Shown here: positions 8,931 through 17,221 of the stretch, in pieces
Numbering within the stretch: the stretch's first letter is position 1
Layout of the letters: each line of letters begins with the position of its first letter
Origin: Candidatus Tenderia sp.
GTDB lineage: Bacteria > Pseudomonadota > Gammaproteobacteria > Tenderiales > Tenderiaceae
Length of the DNA stretch: 25,021 bases
Assembly (NCBI GenBank): GCA_030148045.1
Contig: JASBUE010000118.1
Span: 1-25,021, forward strand
Reading direction: 5' to 3'
Translations under genes and position numbers: made by a program
The notes under the pieces: generated by a model
What the model saw: the letters and a program-made list of their open reading frames with translations, nothing else
Database searches by the model: none
What the model was told of the DNA's origin: nothing

Positions 8931-9236
8931 CTAACCCGAACTTCCACTACGCAGAAAGTCGGGTAATTGGGGCTCACCCTCCATCAGATCGTCGAACAAG
9001 CAATCTATCGATTCCCCCTGCATGACCGCGGCCACCGCACGTAGGGCATTACCGATGCGCCGGGCTTGTTCGTCGTCTAGTACTTCACGAGCATGATCCA
9101 GAAACACCAACACCCAGGTGCCAACGAGTTGCTCGCCTATCAGGCTGGTATCCACCTGTCGCCGCTGCCCCATGCCCTCACACCAGGCATGGCCAGGCTC
9201 TACCTCCATCACCTGCATAGGGATACCGATACACAT
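8931..9236 (-). CDS. hupF: HupF, HypC-family large-subunit chaperone
   Basis: A 101-residue HypC/HupF-family protein with the required cysteine after the initiator Met (MCIGIPMQV). HupF-type proteins are longer than HypC and stabilise the large subunit during maturation, in Rhizobium under oxygen. The ATG at 9236 overlaps the hupD stop (TGATG); a TTG one codon upstream is less likely because it would put a second Met before C2. The gene ends at a TAG. The body has the family GTWVLVFLDHAREVLDDEQA helix. Confidence 0.9.
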   Translation of the reverse strand: MCIGIPMQVMEVEPGHAWCEGMGQRRQVDTSLIGEQLVGTWVLVFLDHAREVLDDEQARRIGNALRAVAAVMQGESIDCLFDDLMEGEPQLPDFLRSGSSG

Positions 9237-9934
9237 CAATCTTTACCCCGGCGATCCCAGCCCACAGCGATGGCCCCATCGGCTAAGGCGCTAGGCTTGG
9301 GGAAGGAAACATAATCATCGGATAACAACACCCGCTCATCACCGTGGCGGCAGGCCATCCCCTCTGAGGGCCGGCCTTGCTCATAGCGGATGATGCCCAA
9401 TTCGCTCGGGACAAGCGAAGCATCATCGGACAAAGCTTGCATCCTGTGCCTTGCGGCGACACCATAGCCCCTGAGATAGTTCAGGGCTAGGTCGATTGCC
9501 GGTTCGATCTGGGCTTTTACCTGCGGGCTCAGACTGCCACCATAATCTTTCAATTCCACTGGCTGCACGCCAATGAGCAGCAGATGATCAGGATAGTTAC
9601 CCAGAAGCTCCGCCATAGCCAACACTTCCTGGAATCCCGTCTGATGTAGACTCATCTTCTTGGCCCCCATAAATTTTGGGACTTCATCTCCCTCGACCAA
9701 CTTCAGGGTGCCTGGCGGCAAACCATAATCGACCGCATCAAAAACAACCAAGATATCCGCCGCCTGTACATGCTGCACCAGATAAATACCCTGGGTACCG
9801 CCATCCATCAAGGTAACATTTTCAGGCAACTCGTATTGACGATGCAGCGTCTCGATGACACGCACACCGAAGCCTTCATCAGCCCACAGGATGTTTCCAA
9901 TTCCAAGGATCAAGGTGGAAATGGCGGACTGCAT
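9236..9934 (-). CDS. hupD: HupD, hydrogenase large-subunit maturation endopeptidase
   Basis: HupD/HyaD removes the C-terminal peptide of HupL after nickel insertion. Metal-sensing residues of the family are present: E20 in WADEGFG, D66 in VFDAVDYG and H97 in MSLHQTG. The N-terminal ILGIGNILWADEG and MDGGTQG motifs are standard. At 232 residues it has a C-terminal extension of some 30 residues of unclear role. AGGAG lies just before the ATG. It is the first gene after a 460-base non-coding gap and has a candidate sigma-54 promoter about 87 bases upstream of its start codon, so it probably heads its own transcript of maturation genes. Confidence 0.93.
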   Translation of the reverse strand: MQSAISTLILGIGNILWADEGFGVRVIETLHRQYELPENVTLMDGGTQGIYLVQHVQAADILVVFDAVDYGLPPGTLKLVEGDEVPKFMGAKKMSLHQTGFQEVLAMAELLGNYPDHLLLIGVQPVELKDYGGSLSPQVKAQIEPAIDLALNYLRGYGVAARHRMQALSDDASLVPSELGIIRYEQGRPSEGMACRHGDERVLLSDDYVSFPKPSALADGAIAVGWDRRGKD

Positions 9935-10394
9935 GTTCTCACTCCTCTAAAACTGTCCGATTATAGTCGCGAGCAATCGGGTAACCTGTACTACCCAGCG
10001 TTCTGTCTACCCGTATAAGGGCAAGAGCGATGCCAACAAGCACTTAACTCCATAACCTATTGTTTATATGAATAAATATTGGAAACTTTCACTGCATGCC
10101 ATCCATGGAAATGGATACTTTCTTTCCGGATCCTTGTTCCATTTGGATGGTTTACGCCCATCTATTAAAGTGAAAAACAAGTGTTTGACTGACACATGCA
10201 TGCAATACGACTCTTGACCCAAGAAAACATAAGTCGTAGAGCGCAGATGGGGAAGGGCGGTATGCGGCACCGCCTCGATACAGACTTGCTACTGAGCTAA
10301 AGAAAAGTATTGGCCAACCTGTTGTCCCTCGGCCAAAACCTGCCGAGACGGCCAGAGGTTTAAAGACTCAGCACATCTCAGGTAGTTGTTGTCA
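9935..10394 (-). other. Intergenic gap between the heme-c membrane protein gene and hupD
   Basis: No convincing gene was seen; one short open frame at 10064-10270 has no recognisable content or ribosome site. From left to right the gap holds the hupD leader, a candidate sigma-54 promoter at 10021-10036, an imperfect inverted repeat at 10099-10150 (CCATCCA..AATGG against CCATTTGGATGG, four bases bulged), and at 10335-10361 a bulged hairpin (AACCT/AGGTT plus GCCG/CGGC) ending in only TTTT on the minus strand, a weak terminator candidate after the upstream gene. The layout suggests a transcription break inside the hydrogenase locus. Confidence 0.5.
10021..10036 (-). promoter_or_regulatory. Candidate sigma-54 promoter for hupD and the maturation genes
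   Basis: Read on the minus strand the site is TTGGCATCGCTCTTGC. It matches the sigma-54 pattern TGGCAC-N5-TTGC except for one base, with GG and GC exactly ten bases apart. It lies about 87 bases before the hupD ATG. The nearby NtrC-type HupR gene keeps the GAFTGA loop, so a sigma-54 promoter here makes sense. The match is visible; use in the cell is inferred. Confidence 0.6.
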
Positions 10395-11156
10395 TCAATC
10401 CTGCCATGCATTGACCTGATATTCTCTGCCGGATCTCGGCAATATCCACATCTGATACATTGACACTACCCACATAAAGGTGGATGCAGCAACATAGCCA
10501 AACCCACCGATGATGGTTAGCCATGCAAATCCCGGATGGAACTTGGTCAGCCACCAGGAAACCACATCAATGATAAGAAACACAAAAGGCGTCAGAATCA
10601 CCAACTCCTTTAACCACTTCGGAATGCCTACACTCAAACTGAATATCAATCCAATGAAGAAGAAAATGAAGGCAATACCGAACAGATGGATGTGGGATAC
10701 TCGGGTGAGCGAGTCTATGGTTTCACCCTTGTCTACCTCGGCAATATCACGCACAACGTCGAACTTGGTAAAGTCAGGCAAACCTGGGATGATGCTGTGG
10801 CACATTACACAATGTGATTGAAACAAGCCCTTGATGCGCGCATTCCATTGGTCCTCTGGCGCACCTGCACGTGCCCATTTAATCATCTCCATACGAACCT
10901 CGGCCGGTGCCTTGTCTTTCATGGAGCCATTTAGCTTGGTTTCCAGTTTGCTGTTATTGCGATTACCATAGTAGCTGTAAACCACATCATCAACTGACAA
11001 ACCATATTTCCCGTCTGCCATACCATGGGTAAGCATAATTTGCCCACCTGCCATCACCAAGCCGAGTCCTGTGACTATCAGAAAACCAGTAAACAGCACC
11101 CGAATTGACAGGCCTAGACTGGGAAGATTCAACCAAACTCCAGATGTATACTTCAT
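10395..11156 (-). CDS. Membrane protein with one heme-c site, hydrogenase-associated
   Basis: A 253-residue protein I cannot assign to a named Hup/Hya/Hox subunit. It has an N-terminal membrane helix (about 18-40), a loop of about 110 residues with one CVMCH heme-c motif (116-120), and three more hydrophobic helices (about 155-176, 183-205, 210-236). H155 and H157 (SHIHLFG) at the start of helix 2 could be further ligands. The heme motif implies that the loop is periplasmic. It sits between hupC and hupD, 112 bases after hupC, with AAGGA upstream of its ATG. A role in carrying electrons from HupSL or HupC to a periplasmic or quinone acceptor is inferred. It differs from Isp1 and HupC, which are b-type without a CxxCH motif. 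Confidence 0.8.
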   Translation of the reverse strand: MKYTSGVWLNLPSLGLSIRVLFTGFLIVTGLGLVMAGGQIMLTHGMADGKYGLSVDDVVYSYYGNRNNSKLETKLNGSMKDKAPAEVRMEMIKWARAGAPEDQWNARIKGLFQSHCVMCHSIIPGLPDFTKFDVVRDIAEVDKGETIDSLTRVSHIHLFGIAFIFFFIGLIFSLSVGIPKWLKELVILTPFVFLIIDVVSWWLTKFHPGFAWLTIIGGFGYVAASTFMWVVSMYQMWILPRSGREYQVNAWQD

Positions 11157-11268
11157 ATTGAATCAATCCTTACTATCTAAGATATTTCTCTCATCAAATG
11201 AATCGCGGCAGTTGACCGGATTCGTCTTATGGCCAAGGAATATTCTTATCGAGTTACGGATACACGCA

Positions 11269-11952
11269 TTAATCCCTGTCTTTGAACATGCGCCAGCCAC
11301 TGATCATTGTGCTAACAATGCTCTGCCGGGACATGATGTCTTCCCGGATAGCCAGATAGACATGAATAATCACAAACAGGACGATAAACCACATGCCTAG
11401 ACGATGCCATGTATGTACATCCTGACTCTGACCAAAGAGTGGAATGATCCAGCCGAACATCACATCAGCCCAGCTTCCTATACCTAGCCCCTCGCTATAC
11501 AAGGCAAAACCGGTGAAGATCATAAATAGGCTGCCCAGCAGAAAAATGCCAAACATAGCAAGCTGCGCTAACGGGTTATGCCCAAGATGCTTCCTAGGTG
11601 TTTTTTCCAAGAACATATACCAACGTATTTCATGCAATACCCCACCCCAGAATCTGCGATCAAGTAGAGGCAGTTTGAATAATTGCCGGGCATGCTCGTT
11701 ACCGACAAAGGCCCAGTAAATCCGCGCCAGCATGCCAATAGAGAAAATATAGGCTGCTGCAAAATGCGCAAACCTGATATAGCCCATTAGAAAATGATCA
11801 CTTGCCTCTCCCGGCATGCTTGGTAGAGGACTGCCAATAAAATATCCAGTGACAGACAGTACCAAGATGGATGCGGCATTGATCCAATGCCAGAGGCGCA
11901 CCGGCGCCTCATAGACATAAACCGACTGTTGAGAACCTGCTTGTTCTTTCAC
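11269..11952 (-). CDS. hupC: HupC/HyaC, Ni/Fe-hydrogenase cytochrome b subunit
   Basis: This 227-residue integral membrane diheme cytochrome b anchors HupSL and passes electrons from H2 to the quinone pool. Four hydrophobic helices are visible (about 24-40, 60-80, 131-152, 185-205). Candidate heme-ligand histidines are H22 (RLWHWIN), H63, H183 (HTWHRLG) and H197. The start is GTG at 11952, chosen because a strong GAGGAGGAG lies five bases upstream. It follows hupL by 38 bases, the standard hupSLC order. Confidence 0.95.
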   Translation of the reverse strand: MKEQAGSQQSVYVYEAPVRLWHWINAASILVLSVTGYFIGSPLPSMPGEASDHFLMGYIRFAHFAAAYIFSIGMLARIYWAFVGNEHARQLFKLPLLDRRFWGGVLHEIRWYMFLEKTPRKHLGHNPLAQLAMFGIFLLGSLFMIFTGFALYSEGLGIGSWADVMFGWIIPLFGQSQDVHTWHRLGMWFIVLFVIIHVYLAIREDIMSRQSIVSTMISGWRMFKDRD

Positions 11953-11990
11953 CGATACTCCTCCTCAAATATTGGAGACAAACCCCCTAC

Positions 11991-13805
11991 TCAGCGAACC
12001 TTGACCCGAGTCAGTTCTTGGCCATCCTCACTCATGATATGAGTAGAACAAGCCAGACAAGGGTCGAAGCTGTGAAGTGTGCGTAGAATCTCCACCGGCT
12101 CATCCGGACGCTCCATGGGGGTATTGAGCAGCGAAGCCTCGAAGGCACCGATATTGCCCTTATGATCACGCGGCGAACCATTCCAGGTGGTCGGCACGAC
12201 ACATTGATAGTTCTCGATCTTGCCATCCTTGATCTTGATCCAGTGGCCAAGCCCCCCACGTGGCGCGGCAGCGGTACCCACACCTTTGGCCTCTTTGGGC
12301 CATGTCGAAGGATTCCACTTTTCCACATTCGCCGTAGATGTATCACCAGCCTTGATGTTGGCCATCAAATCATTCCAATCTTCAAGCATCATGTCGGCGC
12401 AGTATTCCGCCTCCAACGCTCTTGCCAACGTTCGACCTATCGTAGACTGCATAAACGGCTTCAGCTCGACATCCGTCCCTGCCAACTGATTAAAGGAGGA
12501 AAGACTACGATCCACTTGCTCCTTCACATAATCTACACCTTGTGCATAGGCGAGTATGTAGCGGGACAAGGGTCCAACTTCCACGGCATGGCCACGCCAA
12601 CGTGGCGACTTTATCCAGGAATATTTGGCACTCTCGTCCACCTGTTCGATATTGGTCCGACCACCCTTGGTTTTGGCACCCAACTTATAATCAGGCTCAG
12701 TGATACCATCCCAGGGATGCAACCCCTTGCTATCATCAGGATAGCTGTACCAAGAATGGGTCACAAACTCTTGTACCTGATCAGGGTCACGAGGATCTAT
12801 CGGGTGTATTTCACCCCAATTGCCATTGAGGATGACCCCCCCAGGCAACTGGTCTGTGGATTTATCGTAAGGCACTTTGGGATAAGCGCCATAATCCATA
12901 ATCGAATGAGCCCCGAGGCCACCTCCGAAAAACCAATCCTTATAAAAGCTGGCAATAGCGATGACGTCAGGCACGTAAACATTCCGTCCAAACTCGATCG
13001 CCTCCTGAATGCGCGCCAGCACAAAATTCAATCGCTCCATATTGATCGGCGCCCCCGCGGCCTGATCACCATCGAGATTAATCGCGCATGGTACCCCCCC
13101 CACCAGATAATTGGGATGCGGATTCTTGCCACCGAAGATGGCGTGGATCTTGACAATTTCCTTCTGGATATCCAGCGCCTCCAGGTAGTGAGTCGTAGCC
13201 ATGAGGTCTGCTTCCGGCGAGAGCTTGTAAGCGGGGTTATCCCAATAGCCATTCTTGAAAATTCCCAACTGACCTGATTCGACGAACTTCTTGAGCCGCG
13301 TCTGCACATCCCGGAAGTACCCCGGACTAGACTTGGGATGTCGTGGCGAGATCATCTGCTGAAGCTTGGAGGTCATCTTGGGATCCGCCTTGAGTGCATT
13401 GATCGGGTTGACCCAGTCCAGGGCGTGCAGGTGATAGAAGTGCACCACATGATCGTGCCACTGCAACGTCTTAGCCATGATTTCGCGGATCAAATGCGCG
13501 TTATAGGGAATCTTGATATCCAGAGCATCTTCCACTGCCCGCACGGAGGTCAGCGCATGACAGCCCGTACACACGCCGCAGATACGCTCGACAAAAGCCC
13601 ACGCATCCCGGGGATCACGACCTTTCAGAATCACTTCCAGGCCGCGCCACATGGTGCCGGTGGAAACCGCATTACGGATAACATTGTTCTCGTCAATATT
13701 GACTTCACAACGCATGTGACCCTCGATACGTGTTACCGGATCGACCACCACCCGGCGGCCAGAATCATCCATCGTGTAACCATTTGACGTCTGGATAACA
13801 CTCAT
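11991..13805 (-). CDS. hupL: HupL, [NiFe]-hydrogenase large subunit
   Basis: The 604-residue catalytic subunit holds the NiFe(CN)2CO site. The N-terminal motif RICGVCTGCH gives ligands C76 and C79; the C-terminal DPCLACSTH gives C583 and C586. Cleavage after H589 would remove a 15-residue tail starting IMSEDG, the job of HupD. Other family segments include RIEGHMRCEV, GGKNPHPNYLVGG and SPRWRGHAMEV-like (here SPRWRGHAVEV). The sequence closely resembles group 1d enzymes such as E. coli HyaB, including the cysteine in CTGCH. The start overlaps the hupS stop (TAATG), with AAAGGAG upstream. It is co-exported with HupS through the Tat system in known enzymes. Confidence 0.97.
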   Translation of the reverse strand: MSVIQTSNGYTMDDSGRRVVVDPVTRIEGHMRCEVNIDENNVIRNAVSTGTMWRGLEVILKGRDPRDAWAFVERICGVCTGCHALTSVRAVEDALDIKIPYNAHLIREIMAKTLQWHDHVVHFYHLHALDWVNPINALKADPKMTSKLQQMISPRHPKSSPGYFRDVQTRLKKFVESGQLGIFKNGYWDNPAYKLSPEADLMATTHYLEALDIQKEIVKIHAIFGGKNPHPNYLVGGVPCAINLDGDQAAGAPINMERLNFVLARIQEAIEFGRNVYVPDVIAIASFYKDWFFGGGLGAHSIMDYGAYPKVPYDKSTDQLPGGVILNGNWGEIHPIDPRDPDQVQEFVTHSWYSYPDDSKGLHPWDGITEPDYKLGAKTKGGRTNIEQVDESAKYSWIKSPRWRGHAVEVGPLSRYILAYAQGVDYVKEQVDRSLSSFNQLAGTDVELKPFMQSTIGRTLARALEAEYCADMMLEDWNDLMANIKAGDTSTANVEKWNPSTWPKEAKGVGTAAAPRGGLGHWIKIKDGKIENYQCVVPTTWNGSPRDHKGNIGAFEASLLNTPMERPDEPVEILRTLHSFDPCLACSTHIMSEDGQELTRVKVR

Positions 13806-14872
13806 TACTCGTCTCCTTTATGCTGGGCGCGCTTCACGGCGCTGACAGCCGCATGAGCGGCAACTGCGGCTCCCACCACCCCGGCGGCCGTTGCTCCCAC
13901 TTTATCGGCGTTAGACTCGATGCCAAACTGGTTAATATCGGTCAGGCGATCGTAGAATGATCCCTTATCCCAGAAACCATCCTCAGAACAGCCAATACAG
14001 CCGTGTCCCGACTGAATCGGGAAGGATGTACCCTCGTTCCAACGAGTTGTAGAACAGGCGTTATAGGTAGTTGGCCCCTTGCAACCCACCTTGTACAGAC
14101 AATAGCCCTTACGCGCACCTTCATCGTCGAAACTCTCCACAAACTGACCCGCATCGAAATGCGGCCGGCGATAACACTTGTCATGAATGCGTTGACTGTA
14201 GAACATTTTCGGGCGACCCTGGCGATCCAGCTCAGGAATCCGGTCAAAGGTCAGCATATAAGTAATCACCCCAGTCATGACCTCTGCGATGGGTGGGCAT
14301 CCGGGCACCTTGATGATAGGTTTGTCGTGAATAACCTTGTGTACCGGGGTAGCCTGTGTCGGGTTAGGGTGGGCGGCCTGCACACAACCCCAAGAAGCGC
14401 AAGAACCCCAGGAGATAATGGCCTTGGAATGCTTGGCGACATATTTAAGTTGCTCCATAAACGGTTTTCCACCGATGATGCAGGACATACCGTCCTGGTT
14501 TAACGGTGGATTTCCCTCCACGGCGAGAATATAGTTGCCATCGTAGTCGCGGATAATCTCTTCAATAATTGCCTCGGCCTGGTGACCGGCGGCAGCCATC
14601 AAGGTATCGTCATAATCCAGCGATATCATGGACAGCACCACATCCTTGGCCAGGGGATGGGCGGAACGAATGAATGACTCGGAGCAGCAGGTGCACTCCA
14701 GACCGTGCAGCCATAGCACCGGGGTGCGCGGCTTGGACTCCATGGCATGGGCAATCGTAGGCACAAACGACGGACCCAGCCCCAGGGCTGCGGCCGTCAA
14801 ACTGCAGTATTTCAAAAAACTACGGCGGGTAATCCCCTGTCGCCGCATTACCTCATAGAAAGTTTCGGTCAT
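13805..14872 (-). CDS. hupS: HupS, [NiFe]-hydrogenase small subunit, oxygen-tolerant six-Cys type
   Basis: This 355-residue FeS subunit has a Tat signal (ITRRSFLKY at about 14-22, hydrophobic stretch, AHA before M44). Counting the mature protein from M44, the proximal-cluster cysteines fall at 17, 19, 20 (CTCC), 115, 120 (GSCASWGC) and 149 (PGC). The extra ones at 19 and 120 define the [4Fe-3S] cluster of oxygen-tolerant enzymes such as Ralstonia HoxK and E. coli HyaA. Ligands for the distal (HDKCYRRPHF) and medial (CKGPTTYNACS, GCIGC) clusters are present. A small, Ala/Gly-rich hydrophobic stretch near the C-terminus (about 325-347) would be the membrane anchor; it is weak for such a helix. 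GAGGAG lies upstream of the ATG. It is the first gene of the hydrogenase locus. Confidence 0.97.
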   Translation of the reverse strand: MTETFYEVMRRQGITRRSFLKYCSLTAAALGLGPSFVPTIAHAMESKPRTPVLWLHGLECTCCSESFIRSAHPLAKDVVLSMISLDYDDTLMAAAGHQAEAIIEEIIRDYDGNYILAVEGNPPLNQDGMSCIIGGKPFMEQLKYVAKHSKAIISWGSCASWGCVQAAHPNPTQATPVHKVIHDKPIIKVPGCPPIAEVMTGVITYMLTFDRIPELDRQGRPKMFYSQRIHDKCYRRPHFDAGQFVESFDDEGARKGYCLYKVGCKGPTTYNACSTTRWNEGTSFPIQSGHGCIGCSEDGFWDKGSFYDRLTDINQFGIESNADKVGATAAGVVGAAVAAHAAVSAVKRAQHKGDE

Positions 14873-15451
14873 TACCTGGCTCCTCGTTCTGAGCTGAACT
14901 CATGCTAAACCCTAGACCCCATCATTAAAGATGAAAGCAGCCCAACTAGGCACAATCTATACCAATTTTTTATAATACTTATAAAACAATTAGTTATGCT
15001 TAATTCCGGAAAACCAAGCAATACCCAGAGTGGCAAGTTAATAAACTTATAGGAGAGCTAATCGATAAGAGATGTTCCATCTTGGATATTAATCCGGCGC
15101 CTACATATATTGTGTTCAGCCGTTGCCTACTCGCCTACAGCAAGGCATCAAAACACCGCTGCAGCCATGCTACGGCAAGTTTTGATAACGCAGTCTGGAG
15201 GTGTAATAGCTCAGACTTGAGCTGATACCTGACTTGAAAAAGAGAGGGTGAGCGGTTTTGATGGAAGTGCGAACTAACCATTAAAACCACGATTGTGTCT
15301 CTACCCATTTTTGGTGCCCATGCCCAAAATAGACTCACTGGCGCTGCGCCGATGTTATGATTTTGCTTAAATAAAGTTCCGCCCCCTGCGGCGCGGCCGC
15401 TGTTGGATCCCCCAACCCGTTACCCAACCCGGTGCTTCTTCGTTTGCCAGA
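14873..15451. other. Divergent intergenic region between hupS and tamA
   Basis: About 580 bases with no supportable gene. The part near hupS is AT-rich (around 14960-15005), as expected for a bendable regulatory region, and holds the candidate sigma-54 promoter. A perfect 6-bp inverted repeat with a four-base loop (AGCTCA-GACT-TGAGCT) lies at 15208-15223. The stretch before tamA is GC-rich (15380-15430) with no clear promoter. Short open frames here, such as 15135-15338 on the minus strand, show no recognisable content. Confidence 0.5.
14950..14965 (-). promoter_or_regulatory. Candidate sigma-54 promoter for hupSLC
   Basis: On the minus strand the site reads TTGGTATAGATTGTGC, with the key GG and GC exactly ten bases apart but weaker agreement elsewhere (TGGTAT for TGGCAC, GTGC for TTGC). 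It lies about 78 bases before the hupS ATG with AT-rich DNA just upstream. A sigma-54 promoter is what HupR/HoxA would act on, as for the Ralstonia membrane-bound hydrogenase operon. Plausible, not proven. Confidence 0.45.
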
Positions 15452-17221
15452 ATGCCCTCTTCAGAACAGCTCAAACATAATTTTTCCACCTATATCCGCT
15501 ACCTGGTGGGTGGCTTGCTGTTCTGGTGCAGCACTCCACTCCCCGCCGCGCCCAGCGTCGATGTCAAGATCGAAGGCATCGAAGGCGAGGTGCTGGCCAA
15601 TGTGGAACTGCTGCTGAGCATCCAGCAGCAACGCGACCATCCCCTGCTCAGCGCTGGCCGGATCAGGCGCCTGCACCAGAAGGCGGATCAGGAGATCCGC
15701 ACTGCACTCAGGCCCTACGGCTACTACCGCCCCTAGATCGAAAAGCAGCCGGAACAGGTAGGCGGGGAACGCTGGCGCGCCGAGTACCGCATCCGCCCCG
15801 GCGAACCCCTGAGACTGGACAGCGTCAAGGTGGAATTACAGGGCGAAGGGCGTGACACTCCCGAACTGCTGCGACTGTTTACCGGCTTTCCTCTGCGACG
15901 CGGCGATGTACTGAATCAGGTGCGCTACGAAGCGGCCAAGTCGGAGATCGTCCAGGCCGCCACCGAGCTGGGCTTTTTCGAGCACCGCTTTGTCCGGCAT
16001 CGCATCATCATCGACCTGGAAACATACGGCGCCGCCATTGATCTGCTCTTCGACAGCGGGCCGCGCTACTACTTCGGTGAAATCAGCCTGAACCAGGATG
16101 TGCTCAACGAAGGCTTCCTGCGCCGCTTCATCCCCTTCGCTGAAGGCGATCCCTACAGCGTGAACGAACTGATCGGGCTGCAGCAGGCGCTCTCAAACAG
16201 CGACTACTTTCATGATATCGAAATCGAACCGGATACCGGCACCAACCCGGACCACGCCGTGCCGGTGGCCGTCAGGCTGACACCGCGCAAGCGCCATAAA
16301 TACATTTTCGGCCTGGGCTACGGCACCGACACCCGGGCGCGCGGCAAGATCGGCTGGGCGGTACCGCGTGTCAATCGCCATGGCCACCGTTTCGACAGCG
16401 AACTCAAGGCCTCGGGCATCGGCCAAAGTATCAGCGCCAATTACCATATTCCCATCGGCGACCCCACCACCGAAGAGGTTGCCTTCAATGCCGCGGTGGT
16501 GGACACCGTCACCGATACCAGCGACAGCCTGGTACGCAACCTGGGGGTCAGCCTGATCCAGACACCGGGTCCCTGGCGCCGCGTGCTCTCCCTCAACTAC
16601 CAGGATGAAAGCTTCACCATCGCCGAGGAAAGCGGCCGCTCCACCCTGCTGATCCCGGGCGCCAACTGGAGCCGGGTGTGGGCCGACAATCTTTCGGATG
16701 TAAGCAACGGCCTGCGCCTGCAGCTGGGCATCCGTGGCGCCAGTGAAAAGCTCGTCTCCGACACCGACTTCACCCAGGCCACCCTGGCCGTCAAGCTGAT
16801 CCGCTCGGTCATCGGCGACAACCGCATTATCCTGCGCGGCAGGGTCGGCGGCACCTGGACCCAGGAGTTTAGCCAGCTCCCAGCCTCGGTGCGTTTCTTC
16901 ACCGGGGGTTCGCAAAGCGTGCGCGGCTTCGCCTACCAATCCCTGGGCCCCGTTAACGATCAAGGGCGTGTGGTTGGCGGCAAACATCTACTCATCGGCA
17001 GCGCCGAGCTGGAACACAGCATCAGCACCAATTGGGCCGTGGCCATTTTCTACGATCAGGGCAACGCCATCAACAATACCAATGATCCGCTGGAATACAG
17101 CGCTGGATTCGGCCTGCGCTGGAAGACCCCCATCGGCCCGGTGCGCTTCGATCTGGCCTCCGCCCTGAGCCTGCCGGGCGAGCCCTGGCGCATTCACATC
17201 AACATCGGACCTGACCTGTGA
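15452..17221 (+). pseudogene. tamA: tamA (Omp85-family translocation module subunit) interrupted by an in-frame TAG
   Basis: TamA is the outer-membrane partner of TamB. The first 94 codons encode a signal peptide (hydrophobic about 15-33, ending PAAP) and most of POTRA 1, up to LRPYGYYRP. A TAG at 15734-15736 then interrupts it. The same frame continues open without another stop to 17221: the rest of POTRA 1, POTRA 2 and 3, and a 16-strand-type barrel with the Omp85 VRGF motif at codons 490-493. The total frame is 589 codons, close to E. coli TamA (577). The internal ATG at 15830 would start past the signal peptide, so its product could not be exported. A weak ribosome site precedes the ATG at 15452. 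The stop overlaps the tamB start. Either the gene has a point mutation, the base is an error, or the stop is read through. Confidence 0.85.

Noticed and set aside
10064..10270. 68-residue minus-strand open frame before hupD
   Set aside because: No ribosome site, no recognisable domain, unusual composition, and it covers the inverted repeat upstream of the promoter candidate; most likely chance.
12162..13277. Long plus-strand open frame of 371 codons opposite hupL
   Set aside because: It lies entirely antisense to the well-supported hupL gene; a shadow of its codon bias.
15135..15338. Minus-strand open frame between hupS and tamA
   Set aside because: No recognisable content or ribosome site; codon use unlike the neighbours.
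16193..16987. 264-codon minus-strand open frame opposite tamA
   Set aside because: Antisense shadow in GC-rich coding DNA; tamA shows clear Omp85 motifs in the plus frame.
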